Assembly: GCA_937871435.1 (NCBI GenBank)
Contig: CALMQM010000039.1
Coordinates: 1 to 64,000 of the forward strand
From: an uncultured Bacteroidota bacterium
GTDB taxonomy: Bacteria > Bacteroidota > Bacteroidia > AKYH767-A > 2013-40CM-41-45
DNA length: 64,000 nucleotides
Reading direction: 5' to 3'
Shown here: positions 17,514-25,978 of the stretch, piece after piece
How positions within the stretch are numbered: the first letter of the stretch is position 1
Layout of the letters: each line of letters starts with the position of its first letter
Notes under the pieces: model-generated
The model's input: the letters and a program-made list of their open reading frames with translations, nothing else
What the model was told of the DNA's origin: nothing
Database searches by the model: none
Program-made: the position numbers and the translations under genes

Positions 17514-20500
17514 ATGAAAAAACTACTACTTCACGCGTTTTGTGCCTTTGTTCTCGTGCTGTTTGTTCAATTACAATCATCAGCACAAGGCACATACAAC
17601 ATGTGCTCGATTCAGACGACCACTGACACGAGCGGCACGTTGTTCGATACCGGGGGCCCCACCGGAGATTATTTGGATAATGAAAATTGTACTCTCCTTG
17701 TTCAACCATCCTGTGCGGTGTCTATCACTATCAGTTTCGCGTCATTCGAAACAGAATCAGGATTCGACTATTTTACTGTTTATGACGGAACAACTGTGAA
17801 TGACCCACAAGTCCTGGTTGGAAACGGAAATACAATTCCTGCACCTGCAACCTGTACTTCAGGTTCCATGTTGATCGTTTGGCATTCCGATGGTTCGGTT
17901 ACTTTTCCGGGTTGGGAGTGTAGCTGGACATCTGTCATTGCTTCCAGTGTAGCACCGGTAGCGGCGTTGGGTATCAGCGATCCGACTCCTCCATTAGCGG
18001 TGGATGTTCAGTTTACCGACCTGAGTACAGGCGGACCTACCGCATGGATCTGGGATTTCGGTGACGGAGATACTGCACGCAGCCAAAACCCTACGCATGC
18101 TTTCCAAAATCCCGGAACGTATACAATCACACTCATTGCATTTACATGTAACGAATCTGACACAATCACTTCTACTCTCACAGTTCAGGCTGCTCCTCAA
18201 ATTTCTGTAAGTCCTGATTCACTTGTTGCCAATGCTCAGTGTGGAGACATTGTGAATTTCAATTTAGATATCAGCAATATTGCAGGCGGTGATCTGGTGT
18301 ATAATCTGAATGGAGCATCGGGTGCGACAATTCGGGTTTTATCGATGAAGTACGGATCGGATTTGTTTGCCGAATATCCTCACACGATTGCAGCTATCAA
18401 CCAGTACTTCACAAACTATACTCTTACAGAGACTTCAACAACAGACCCGGGAACACTCAGCGGTTTGCTTGTCGGCAAAAATGTATTGCTCATTCCTGAA
18501 CAAGAAACAGGAAATCCTGCAGTATGGACCACACTCGGACCAGTGATTCGTCAGTTCCTCAATAATGGCGGAAGCGTGATCTGGTGCGGCTCTTATTCAT
18601 CTGAAGCAGACTGTATGTTCAATACAGGTGTTTGGTCCGGTACTTTCAATCAACAATTGATTTCTCAGCAAGTAGATGTGGTGAATGCCGCTCATCCACT
18701 GGTTGCAGGACTTGGTGTTCCAAACTTCATTTCTCCGAATGCAACATTCATTTCTGACCTTACCAATCCGGATAAAGAACAAATCGTAGCTTCCAATAAC
18801 AGTGATGTTGTAGCAACCCGTATTTACGGCAGTGGTAAAGCGATTTTCCTTGCGTTCGACTTTTATAGTACTACCAATGAAAATGCACGCATTCTTGCCA
18901 ATGCAATTTCTTGGGGTGGTGAAAACAACCTTGCTTCATGGGTACACCTGAGCCAGGTTAGTGATACAGTTGGTGCAGGAAATACATCAACTGTTGGCGT
19001 TACATTCCAGACTACCGGTCTTCCTGCAGGAACTTACTACACGAACATCGCTGTAAGCAGCAATGATCCTGTAACTCCAATTGTAATTGTTCCTTGCACA
19101 TTAACCGTAAGTGGATTGCCGATCGTTGCTTTGTCTGATTCATGTGTTGATTTTGGCCAGGTAATGCAATTCACAACGCAATCACATACATTCGATGTGA
19201 TCAACAACGGTTGTGATACTTTGTTTGTTGGTTCAATTACTTCCAACACTCCTGAATTTACTCTTTCTTCCAATGTATCTTACCTGCTTCCGGGAGCCTT
19301 TGCCACAGTAACTGTAAACTTCCAGTCTTCAGCACTCGGACCATTTGCAGGCATAATCAGTATTCCAAACAATGACGTGGATACAACAGTTTGTGTGAGT
19401 GCGCTTTCGGTTCCGGCTCCGGTTATTGATGCAAACCCGCTCAGCGGGGTTAGTGTGAGTGCTGCAGCTTGTGGTGCTACTACTTCAAGTTCGTTCTATT
19501 TGCTGAATACAGGTGGCAGTGATCTGAATTATTCTATCGCCGGAACTCCTGCCTGGGTAACTACTACTCCTACCGGCGCAGGTACGCTGATTGCCGGAGA
19601 TTCTGTGTTAATCACTCTTGATTTCAATACAGGAACAATGGTTGGTGGTGCATATACTACAAATGTTCTGATTACTTCAAACGATCCGCAAACACCAAAC
19701 TTTAGCGTACCATGTACTCTGAACGTAGATTTCAATCCTTGTATTGACTATACATTTACTACAAATACATGTACCGGTTTTGCTGATTTCACGAGCACTT
19801 CCATCAATACACCAACTACCTATCATTGGGATTTTGGTGATGGTGACACTTCAGATGTAGCGAATCCGACTCACTCTTTCGCAGCAAATGGAAATTATGA
19901 TGTGCAGTTGATTGCATGCAATGCTTCTGGTTGTGATACTGTTTCTTACAGTGTACAGGCAATTATCACAGGACCGATTGCAAATGCCTGCTATCCTCAA
20001 ACGCTGAACTATTGTTGTGGTGTTGGTATAGGAAATGTTACTCTGGCTCACATCAATAATACAACTCCAGATGGTTCTGATGGATACCAGGATTATACTT
20101 GTACTGATACAACAACACTGCTTACAAACAACCAGTACTATTTCGCAGCTACTACGGGAGTTATTTATGTAGAGTCAGTTCGTGCGTGGATTGACTGGGA
20201 TAACAGTGGTTCATTTGATCCAGCTACTGAGCAGATCTATGGTGACTCTGCCGTTCTTACAAATCATGGTGGTTTCTTCACGGTTCCTGGTACTGCCACT
20301 CTTGGCCAGCCGCTTCGCTTGCGTGTTGCTTCTGATTACAGTGGTAATCCAAGCCCGTCTCCTTGCTCATCTATTGACAAAGGACAAGTGGAAGATTATT
20401 CAGTATTCCTGACATTCGACAACAAAGTTCCTACACTAAGTGCTTCTGTTGGATTCAGTGTTTTCCCGAATCCATTTACCCGCTCAACTAAAATTGAGTA

Positions 20501-20696
20501 TACACTCAACAGTTCCGCTAATGTATCTGTGGAAGTGATGAATGTGATTGGAGAAAAAGTTCAAAGCTTTAGCCTGAATGAACTTCAGTCAGCAGGAAAA
20601 CATACATACATGTTTGATGCTGCAAACAGCGGCGTATATTTTGTGAAACTCACTGTTGATGGAAAATCAACAATTGAGAAAATTGTTAAAATGTAA
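17514..20696 (+). CDS. Multidomain T9SS-sorted protein (CUB, PKD, ThuA/GATase-like, GEVED)
   Basis: A 1060-residue secreted protein. Signal peptide at 1-24, ending 'QLQSSAQG'. Residues about 28-145 form a CUB-like domain ('GFDYFTVYDGTTVNDPQVL', 'MLIVWHSDGS'). A PKD domain follows at 150-225 ('WIWDFGDGDTARSQNPTHAF'). Residues about 270-470 look like a ThuA/glutamine-amidotransferase-like fold ('FLNNGGSVIWCGSYSSE', 'GSGKAIFLAFDFYS'). Next come two choice-of-anchor/ASPM-SPD-2-like immunoglobulin domains (about 480-740), another PKD (about 750-815), a GEVED domain ('VRAWIDWDNSGSFDPATEQ', 'DKGQVEDYSVFL') and a sorting domain ('FSVFPNPFTRSTKIEYTL', 'SGVYFVKLTVDGKS'). Likely a surface adhesin or polymer-binding protein. 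Substrate unknown. Confidence 0.85.
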   Translation: MKKLLLHAFCAFVLVLFVQLQSSAQGTYNMCSIQTTTDTSGTLFDTGGPTGDYLDNENCTLLVQPSCAVSITISFASFETESGFDYFTVYDGTTVNDPQVLVGNGNTIPAPATCTSGSMLIVWHSDGSVTFPGWECSWTSVIASSVAPVAALGISDPTPPLAVDVQFTDLSTGGPTAWIWDFGDGDTARSQNPTHAFQNPGTYTITLIAFTCNESDTITSTLTVQAAPQISVSPDSLVANAQCGDIVNFNLDISNIAGGDLVYNLNGASGATIRVLSMKYGSDLFAEYPHTIAAINQYFTNYTLTETSTTDPGTLSGLLVGKNVLLIPEQETGNPAVWTTLGPVIRQFLNNGGSVIWCGSYSSEADCMFNTGVWSGTFNQQLISQQVDVVNAAHPLVAGLGVPNFISPNATFISDLTNPDKEQIVASNNSDVVATRIYGSGKAIFLAFDFYSTTNENARILANAISWGGENNLASWVHLSQVSDTVGAGNTSTVGVTFQTTGLPAGTYYTNIAVSSNDPVTPIVIVPCTLTVSGLPIVALSDSCVDFGQVMQFTTQSHTFDVINNGCDTLFVGSITSNTPEFTLSSNVSYLLPGAFATVTVNFQSSALGPFAGIISIPNNDVDTTVCVSALSVPAPVIDANPLSGVSVSAAACGATTSSSFYLLNTGGSDLNYSIAGTPAWVTTTPTGAGTLIAGDSVLITLDFNTGTMVGGAYTTNVLITSNDPQTPNFSVPCTLNVDFNPCIDYTFTTNTCTGFADFTSTSINTPTTYHWDFGDGDTSDVANPTHSFAANGNYDVQLIACNASGCDTVSYSVQAIITGPIANACYPQTLNYCCGVGIGNVTLAHINNTTPDGSDGYQDYTCTDTTTLLTNNQYYFAATTGVIYVESVRAWIDWDNSGSFDPATEQIYGDSAVLTNHGGFFTVPGTATLGQPLRLRVASDYSGNPSPSPCSSIDKGQVEDYSVFLTFDNKVPTLSASVGFSVFPNPFTRSTKIEYTLNSSANVSVEVMNVIGEKVQSFSLNELQSAGKHTYMFDAANSGVYFVKLTVDGKSTIEKIVKM

Positions 20697-20716
20697 TTGA
20701 ACGAAGAGTTCTAAAT

Positions 20717-20749
20717 AAAAGCCGGACTGATTTTCAGTCCGGCTTTTTT
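20717..20749 (+). terminator. Terminator of the CUB/PKD cargo gene
   Basis: A perfect 10-bp stem, GCCGGACTGA (20721-20730) and TCAGTCCGGC (20734-20743), with loop TTT, preceded by A4 and followed by T6. Confidence 0.92.
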
Positions 20750-20785
20750 ATTCAATAAAATTCAATCCAACGTCATCTGTAGTGA

Positions 20786-21295
20786 TCAGCTATTTTGTTT
20801 AAGTACTTTGTGTGCTTTTCTTTTTTTCTGAGTATGTCGCTGGTAATTTTCAGAAAGTATACTGATGTTACCATCAGTTTCAAGAACAGCAAGATTGACA
20901 TCCTTAGCAGATGAAACACCGTGTTCGCGGACAGATGCTTCGAGTTCTTCCAGAGAAATTCTTTCCTTTTTCAGATTTTGTTCAAGGATTTTACCATTTA
21001 AGATCAGCATGACAGGATCCCCTTGTACCAATTCTGAAATTTTTTTACTCCGATATAAAATTTGTTTGAGAATAAAATTGGTGAGAAAGAGTGCAGCAGC
21101 AGCAAACAAACCACCCCATAAACTGGTGTCATTGCCTACCATTGCATTCTGAACAGAGTTACTGATTAACAGGATAAACACCAGATCAATAACAGAAAGC
21201 TGGGCAATTTCTTTTTTTCCAAATAATCGTATGGCAAGCACGATAAAGAGATAGACAACAATGCTTCTTAGCGGAATGTCAAGATAGGTAGGCAT
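20786..21295 (-). CDS. DUF421 (YetF/YcaP-like) membrane protein
   Basis: A 169-residue protein. The N-terminus 'VVYLFIVLAIRLFGKKEIAQ' followed by 'SVIDLVFILLISNSVQNAM' is the hallmark of the DUF421 family, with about three transmembrane helices in residues 1-85. The cytoplasmic part has the conserved 'GDPVMLILNGKI', 'ISLEELEASVREHG' and 'VNLAVLETDGNISIL'. The role of the family is not established. The single-gene unit is convergent with the preceding cargo gene. Confidence 0.88.
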   Translation of the reverse strand: MPTYLDIPLRSIVVYLFIVLAIRLFGKKEIAQLSVIDLVFILLISNSVQNAMVGNDTSLWGGLFAAAALFLTNFILKQILYRSKKISELVQGDPVMLILNGKILEQNLKKERISLEELEASVREHGVSSAKDVNLAVLETDGNISILSENYQRHTQKKRKAHKVLKQNS

Positions 21296-21492
21296 GCTTC
21301 AGTGTATTTAATATTGAAGATAAGAAAAACAATTTCATGCAAAGATTTTCAATGATTGATTAAAGGCAAAATGAACACAAATACAAATTGGCAGGGACTT
21401 ATATATTGTAAATGTATGCTAAATGAATGTGAAGAAAATTTGAATTCTGAATCTGGGTATAAATTCGGATATAAGACGACAGGAATTCTGTT

Positions 21493-21500
21493 TATCTTTG
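21493..21500 (+). promoter_or_regulatory. -7 box (TATCTTTG) 4 nt before the ferredoxin ATG
   Basis: TATCTTTG matches TAnnTTTG, with only four nucleotides before ATG 21505. The predicted start would be at or within the start codon, implying a leaderless mRNA. No clear TTG is seen 19 nt upstream. Confidence 0.4.
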
Positions 21501-21504
21501 GGAG

Positions 21505-21840
21505 ATGAGATTTGAAAAACACATCTTTATTTGTACCAATGAGAGGGCAGCCGGTGAGCGGAAGTCTTGCGGAGAAGCATGCGGGATGGAATTGGTTAAG
21601 GCATTTAAAAAAGCAGTGAAAGACAATAACCTCAAAGGTAGAGTCAGAGCACAACGTGCCGGTTGTCTGGATGCCTGTGAGTATGGACCGTCTGTTGTTG
21701 TCTACCCTGAAGGTGTGTTTTATGGAGGAGTACAGGTTGGAGACGTTGAAGAAATTATCAATGAACATATTCTTCAGAACAAACCGGTTGAAAGACTGAA
21801 GATAGATTTCAGTAAAGTAATTCCTGCATCGGATGAATGA
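21505..21840 (+). CDS. Thioredoxin-fold (2Fe-2S) ferredoxin domain protein
   Basis: A 111-residue protein. Four cysteines fit the thioredoxin-like 2Fe-2S ferredoxin pattern: 'FICTNERAAGERKSCGEACG' supplies the first pair with spacing typical of the family, and 'AGCLDACEYGPSVVVYPEG' the second. It resembles the peripheral domains related to NuoE and standalone electron-transfer ferredoxins. The redox partner is unknown. Its end overlaps the next gene by 8 bases, so the two are very likely translated together. Confidence 0.87.
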   Translation: MRFEKHIFICTNERAAGERKSCGEACGMELVKAFKKAVKDNNLKGRVRAQRAGCLDACEYGPSVVVYPEGVFYGGVQVGDVEEIINEHILQNKPVERLKIDFSKVIPASDE

Positions 21841-22183
21841 AACGATCCCTGAAAAGTATCGTCATGATCTTGCCATCATTCGTGAAACTGCTGAGCAGGT
21901 GATGAAAGATTTTGGTGTGATGGGTCTTGAAATCAAATTCAGTGGAGATCCGTTCAGGGCCTATGAGGAGTTAAAAGAACAGATTTCTCCTGTACTGTTT
22001 GAATTATTTCAAAAGGAACGATCTCGCTTTCAGTCTTTATTATACAGAATCGATTTAAGTGAATCCGGCTTTCGAAAATTGTTAGGAGAAGCTTCAATGC
22101 ATAATTTTTCAAATGACCTTGCGGATATGATTCTGCAGAGGGAATTTCAGAAGGTCCTCACACGACGTTTTTTTTCGAAATAG
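21833..22183 (+). CDS. Conserved hypothetical protein coupled to the 2Fe-2S protein
   Basis: A 116-residue, soluble, mostly helical protein with many charged residues and no membrane segment, cysteine motif or recognisable domain. It starts inside the ferredoxin gene (8-base overlap), so a functional link to that redox protein is likely, for example as chaperone or partner. That link is inference from position only. The segment 'IKFSGDPFRAYEELKEQISP' and the basic end 'VLTRRFFSK' may serve as search handles. Confidence 0.7.
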   Translation: MNETIPEKYRHDLAIIRETAEQVMKDFGVMGLEIKFSGDPFRAYEELKEQISPVLFELFQKERSRFQSLLYRIDLSESGFRKLLGEASMHNFSNDLADMILQREFQKVLTRRFFSK

Positions 22184-22208
22184 AAGTTTCCAAAATTCAC
22201 ATTGCGAT

Positions 22209-22236
22209 TAAAACAGATTCTAACAAATCTGTTTTA
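22209..22236 (+). terminator. Hairpin terminator after the ferredoxin pair
   Basis: A perfect 11-bp stem, TAAAACAGATT (22209-22219) and AATCTGTTTTA (22226-22236), with a 6-nt loop, ends in T4 within the stem. A second stem, CGCAAAA (22276-22282) and TTTTGCG (22287-22293), lies 40 nt further on. Confidence 0.6.
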
Positions 22237-22351
22237 GAAAAGTTCAGAGGAAAATTTATTTTTTAAATCATCCTGCGCAAAACAATTTTTGCGATCAGGC
22301 TGTTTATTCATTTCACTCAACCAAATCATTATCTAAAAACCTTTACGAAAA

Positions 22352-24067
22352 ATGAAAACCTCCATGAAACTTATCTTTGTGCTTGCGGCAGTATTACTGT
22401 TCTCGCACACTTCCAGGGCGCAGACAGCCGAACTTCAGGTCATTCACAATTGCGCGGATCCTGCGGCGGATTCCGTTGATGTTTATGTAAATGGAATGCT
22501 GACACTGGACAATTTTGCATTTCGTACGGCTACTTCATTTTTAACACTCCCTTCCGGCGTGGATATCAATGTAGGAATTGCGCCAAAGAACAGTTCTTCT
22601 GTTTCAGATACACTCAGGAATTTTATTTTTAATCTAGCCAATGGTCAGCGCTATATAGCTGTTGCGAGTGGAGTATTAAATCCTTCCGCATTTTCTTCCA
22701 ATCCGGATGGACTGAATACCGGATTTACAATCCTGGTAAAAGATAATATCCGTGATGCTGCAAGCATGGGATCGGATGTTGATTTCATAGTACTGCATGG
22801 TGCCACGGATGCACCGGCAGTTGATGTTGTCCCTCAGAGCTCAGGTACTCCTCTGATTGATGATGCAGCGTATTCCGATATTACAAATTATCTTACTGTT
22901 CCTGCGGCTGCTTATATTTTAAATGTAACACCGGCTGGAGACAACTCGACAATTGTTGCATCCTACAATGTTGATTTATCAGGTTTGGGAGGCGGATCGG
23001 CTGTTGTTTTTGCTTCGGGATTTCTCGACCCAATGATGAATCAGAATGGTCCGGCATTTGGATTGTTTGCAGCACTAGCGAATGGAACTGTAGTTGAATT
23101 TCCCGCTTCGGCAACGGCACGCTTGCAGGTAATTCACAACGCGGCAGATCCTGCGGCAGCAGTAGTTGATGTTTACCTGAACGGAACATTGTTACTTCCT
23201 GATTTTGCATTTCGTACAGCAACGCCATTTATTGATGCGCCTGCAGGTACATTACTAAATATCGGAGTTGCTCCCGGTAATAGCACTTCGGTAAGTGATA
23301 CTCTGAAAAATTTCGAAGTGACACTTCAGGCAGGCCAGACTTATGTAGCAATTGCGAATGGAAATGTTGGGACGGGTTTCGCGGCAAATCCTGACGGCCG
23401 ACCAACGAACTTTACATTATTTATTAAATCCGGAGTACGTGAAGCAGCGGCGGATAATTCTTCCGTAGATTTCTTTGCAGTACATGGAGCAAGTGACGCG
23501 CCAACAGTTGATGTCATTGCCCGTGGTGTAGCAACACTTGTCGATAATGCAGCATACGGTGATCTTACCGGATATATTTCTGTCCCGCCTTCCAGTTATA
23601 CTCTTGATGTAACGCCCGGTACAAACAATTCCGTAATTGTTGCTTCGTATACTGCCGATCTCAGTTCATTAGGCGGTGGCGCCGCTGTTGTTTTTGCTTC
23701 CGGATTCCTTGATCCTATATCCAATAACAATGGAGAACCATTTGGATTATTTGCGGCTTTGACAAATGGTACAGTTGTACCGTTCACCAACACAACGGGA
23801 ATCAAAGAAGAGAATGAGGTAATTGGTAGCATGTATCCGAACCCGGCTACCGAAGCCATTCTTATTTCTTTGAAAGAAAAATCACCAAGTCCGGTTATCA
23901 TTACAATTTCAGATGCAACAGGAAGAATAATATCTCAAAATACAATGGTCGCATCAGATGGAGAACTTCTTAAGATTAATCTGGAAGAGTTGAAAGGCGG
24001 ACTGTATGCCTGTACAGTTTCAAACAATTCGGTTTCGTCCACCAGATCTTTTGTTGTAATTCGCTAA
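22352..24067 (+). CDS. Tandem DUF4397 protein with T9SS sorting domain
   Basis: A 571-residue protein with signal peptide at residues 1-23 (ending 'HTSRAQT'). Two similar halves (about 26-245 and 253-480) each begin with the DUF4397 motif: 'LQVIHNCADPAADSVDVYVN' and 'LQVIHNAADPAAAVVDVYLN'. Each half holds two beta-sandwich units and ends with 'VVFASGFLDP' and 'FGLFAALxNGTVV'. The tail 'GSMYPNPATEAILISL' ... 'LKGGLYACTVSNNS' is the sorting domain. DUF4397 proteins are secreted beta-sandwich proteins without a known ligand. The duplication within the gene is recent enough for whole phrases to be kept. Confidence 0.87.
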   Translation: MKTSMKLIFVLAAVLLFSHTSRAQTAELQVIHNCADPAADSVDVYVNGMLTLDNFAFRTATSFLTLPSGVDINVGIAPKNSSSVSDTLRNFIFNLANGQRYIAVASGVLNPSAFSSNPDGLNTGFTILVKDNIRDAASMGSDVDFIVLHGATDAPAVDVVPQSSGTPLIDDAAYSDITNYLTVPAAAYILNVTPAGDNSTIVASYNVDLSGLGGGSAVVFASGFLDPMMNQNGPAFGLFAALANGTVVEFPASATARLQVIHNAADPAAAVVDVYLNGTLLLPDFAFRTATPFIDAPAGTLLNIGVAPGNSTSVSDTLKNFEVTLQAGQTYVAIANGNVGTGFAANPDGRPTNFTLFIKSGVREAAADNSSVDFFAVHGASDAPTVDVIARGVATLVDNAAYGDLTGYISVPPSSYTLDVTPGTNNSVIVASYTADLSSLGGGAAVVFASGFLDPISNNNGEPFGLFAALTNGTVVPFTNTTGIKEENEVIGSMYPNPATEAILISLKEKSPSPVIITISDATGRIISQNTMVASDGELLKINLEELKGGLYACTVSNNSVSSTRSFVVIR

Positions 24068-24080
24068 AACTCGTTTATAA

Positions 24081-24126
24081 TAAAACCCGAAATCCCTGTA
24101 GTCTACTGCAGGGATTTCGAGTTTTA
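24081..24126 (+). terminator. Terminator after the DUF4397 gene
   Basis: An 11-bp stem, CGAAATCCCTG (24088-24098) and CAGGGATTTCG (24109-24119), with a 10-nt loop, is preceded by A4 and followed by AGTTTTAT. Confidence 0.75.
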
Positions 24127-24174
24127 TATAGTTTAAAATCCTCTGTATTTCCTATTTTTACAAACAATGAAGGG

Positions 24175-24199
24175 TGAAGGATAAACAATATATCCTTCA
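24175..24199 (+). promoter_or_regulatory. Perfect inverted repeat upstream of the CarH-like regulator
   Basis: TGAAGGATA (24175-24183) and TATCCTTCA (24191-24199) form a perfect 9-bp dyad with a 7-nt AT-rich spacer, ending 15 nt before the ATG at 24215. Its position just downstream of an AT-rich promoter-like region (TATTTTTA at 24153-24160) suits an autoregulatory operator for the MerR-type product. An RNA hairpin is the alternative. Confidence 0.5.
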
Positions 24200-24214
24200 G
24201 ATTGTTAAAGAACC

Positions 24215-25087
24215 ATGGCCCAGTATTCCATCAAGGATATAGAAATGATGACCGGTATTAAGGCTCATACACTTCGTATTTGGGAGCAACGCTACAATAT
24301 CCCTTTGCCCAAGCGGACTTCAACTAATATCCGTTACTACGATGATGAAGATTTGAGATTATTGTTGAACATTTCATTGCTCAACAAACAAGGCCATAAA
24401 ATTTCTCAGATTACAAAACTCAGTGAACCGGAAATCCGGGACATGGTGGTGAATTACTCGCTTTGTAGCGAACGCCATGAGGTTCACATTCAATCGTTGC
24501 TTGCAGCGATGATTAATCTGGATGAATTTGCATTTGAAAAAATTCTTTCAACCAGTATTCTTCAATGTGGTTTATCACAAACAGTCACAGATGTAATTTT
24601 TCCATTCATGAATTTACTCGGAGTGATGTGGATGACAGGTTCCATCAATCCGGCATATGAACATTTTGTTACCAATCTGATCAGACAAAAGCTAATTGTT
24701 GCAATAGACGGCCAACACATTCAGCAACATGCTTCACAGAAGAAGTGTCTGTTGTTTTTACCGGAAGGAGAGGAACATGAAATAGGCTTGCTGTTTGCAA
24801 ATTATATTTTTCGCGCAGCAGGATATCACACATTGTATTTTGGACAAAGCTTACCAATAAATAATCTGGCACGTGTGAAAGAAAAATACAATCCGGATAT
24901 TGTTTTTACTTCTATGACAACACAAATTCCTGTTGCAGTTGCCAGGGGTATTATTCACCAGGTGAAAACTGTTTTTCCTTCAGCTGATTTATTAATTACA
25001 GGTAGATTTTTTATTGAACATCAGGAATTAAAAAACTCGGAAGCTCACGTGATTCATACAATGGATGAATTGAACAGTTTTTTATAA
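24215..25087 (+). CDS. CarH/LitR-like B12-binding MerR-family regulator
   Basis: A 290-residue transcription factor in three parts. Residues 1-70 form a MerR winged helix ('YSIKDIEMMTGIKAHTLRIW'). Residues about 80-165 form the helical cap, with Trp139, then nine residues, then Glu149-His150: the W-x9-EH motif that contacts adenosylcobalamin in CarH photoreceptors, with the same spacing as Thermus CarH. Residues about 170-290 form a cobalamin-binding Rossmann domain with His188 in 'EEHEIG', the expected lower ligand (usual motif D-x-H-x-x-G, here Glu for Asp). CarH tetramers repress in the dark and fall apart in light. An ECF sigma gene follows, a common pairing in Bacteroidota, though carotenoid genes are not here. 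Confidence 0.85.
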   Translation: MAQYSIKDIEMMTGIKAHTLRIWEQRYNIPLPKRTSTNIRYYDDEDLRLLLNISLLNKQGHKISQITKLSEPEIRDMVVNYSLCSERHEVHIQSLLAAMINLDEFAFEKILSTSILQCGLSQTVTDVIFPFMNLLGVMWMTGSINPAYEHFVTNLIRQKLIVAIDGQHIQQHASQKKCLLFLPEGEEHEIGLLFANYIFRAAGYHTLYFGQSLPINNLARVKEKYNPDIVFTSMTTQIPVAVARGIIHQVKTVFPSADLLITGRFFIEHQELKNSEAHVIHTMDELNSFL

Positions 25088-25124
25088 TCCATACCCTTTC
25101 CATTCCGTTTTATCTTCGCAAAAT

Positions 25125-25177
25125 ACTGGCAATCAGACACTGATTTGTTAAAATCATGTTGTCTAATTAGTGCCAGT
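25125..25177. promoter_or_regulatory. 53-nt compound inverted repeat between carH-like and sigma genes
   Basis: Nested arms: ACTGGCA (25125-25131) with TGCCAGT (25171-25177); AGACA (25135-25139) with TGTCT (25160-25164); TGATTT (25141-25146) with AAATCA (25151-25156) around a GTTA loop. Bulges separate the arms, and a palindrome CTAATTAG lies at 25163-25170. It could be the 3' hairpin of the regulator mRNA or a multi-site operator upstream of the sigma promoter. Confidence 0.5.
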
Positions 25178-25280
25178 TTGTTTTAAACAGCAAAAAGACC
25201 GTTTTTTTGATTAAAAATGAACAATAAGGCTTTGTAAAATATTTTGTTTAATAAATAATAAAAAAACTTCAACAAAAGTG

Positions 25281-25310
25281 TTGATTGCACCCAAATGATC
25301 CCTATCTTTG
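25281..25310 (+). promoter_or_regulatory. Promoter of the ECF sigma gene
   Basis: TTG (25281-25283), 19 nt, TATCTTTG (25303-25310): an exact fit to the Bacteroidota primary promoter, giving a leader of about 35 nt. The sigma gene is therefore likely transcribed by the housekeeping sigma and controlled by the upstream operator-like repeat. Confidence 0.7.
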
Positions 25311-25352
25311 ATGATGTAAAGCAAGCATTCATTTGTACTCAACTCATTTGTT

Positions 25353-25865
25353 ATGAAATCTACTGCGCCATTTAAGGAATTAGTTTCAGAAGAATCAAAA
25401 CCACTTCGGGCCTTTGCCTTGAAATTGACTCATGATCAGGAAGAAGCAAATGACCTGCTTCAGGACACCATGTTAAAGGCATTCGTGAATGAAGAAAAAT
25501 TTTCAGAAGGCACGAATCTGAAAGGCTGGTTGTATACAATTATGAAAAACATATTCATCAACAAGTATCGCAGGGCTATGAAATCAGCCATTTTCAATGA
25601 CGATACTGACAATCAATATTACATCAACAGCGGTAGCAACATCAGTAGAAATGAAGGTGATTCCAATCTGGTGATGAAGGATGTTTCCAGTGCAATTTCA
25701 GATTTGTCTGAAAATTTGCGAACGCCTTTTTTGCTGAGTTACACAGGATATAAATATGAAGAGATTGCGCACCGACTCCAGATTCCTCTTGGTACTGTAA
25801 AGGTCCGCATCCACAATGCACGAAAGGAGTTAATGAAAAAACTGGCTGTATACAAGACAAAATAA
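25353..25865 (+). CDS. ECF-type RNA polymerase sigma factor
   Basis: A 170-residue sigma-70 family factor with only regions 2 and 4. Region 2 (about residues 10-80) includes 'DQEEANDLLQDTMLKAF' and 'GWLYTIMKNIFINKYRR'. Region 4 (about 115-165) includes 'LRTPFLLSYTGYKYEEIAHR' and 'LGTVKVRIHNARKEL'. There is no anti-sigma gene next to it. The neighbouring CarH-like gene makes control by light or cobalamin a reasonable inference, as in Bacteroidota loci where this pair precedes carotenoid genes. Here purQ, on its own promoter, follows instead. Confidence 0.9.
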   Translation: MKSTAPFKELVSEESKPLRAFALKLTHDQEEANDLLQDTMLKAFVNEEKFSEGTNLKGWLYTIMKNIFINKYRRAMKSAIFNDDTDNQYYINSGSNISRNEGDSNLVMKDVSSAISDLSENLRTPFLLSYTGYKYEEIAHRLQIPLGTVKVRIHNARKELMKKLAVYKTK

Positions 25866-25884
25866 GCAGTTTCAAATAGAATTT

Positions 25885-25910
25885 AGCCGGGCAAAGAGCC
25901 CGGCTTTTTT
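25885..25910 (+). terminator. Terminator of the ECF sigma gene
   Basis: A perfect 8-bp stem, AGCCGGGC (25885-25892) and GCCCGGCT (25898-25905), with loop AAAGA and a T-run. Confidence 0.9.
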
Positions 25911-25966
25911 ATGAATTATTGTCGGCAGCTTCGGAAGATGGAGGAATAGAGTCCTCCTAAAATTCA

Positions 25967-25974
25967 TATCTTTG
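25967..25974 (+). promoter_or_regulatory. -7 box (TATCTTTG) 4 nt before the purQ ATG
   Basis: The same octamer and the same 4-nt gap to the start codon as in front of the ferredoxin gene at 21505. This predicts a leaderless or nearly leaderless purQ mRNA. No clear TTG element is seen 19 nt upstream. Confidence 0.45.
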
Positions 25975-25978
25975 ACTT

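Noticed and set aside
22272-22299. Second hairpin (CGCAAAA/TTTTGCG) as an independent terminator or operator
   Set aside because: It has no T-run after it and a strong stem already stands 40 bases upstream. It may help termination but I could not support a separate role.
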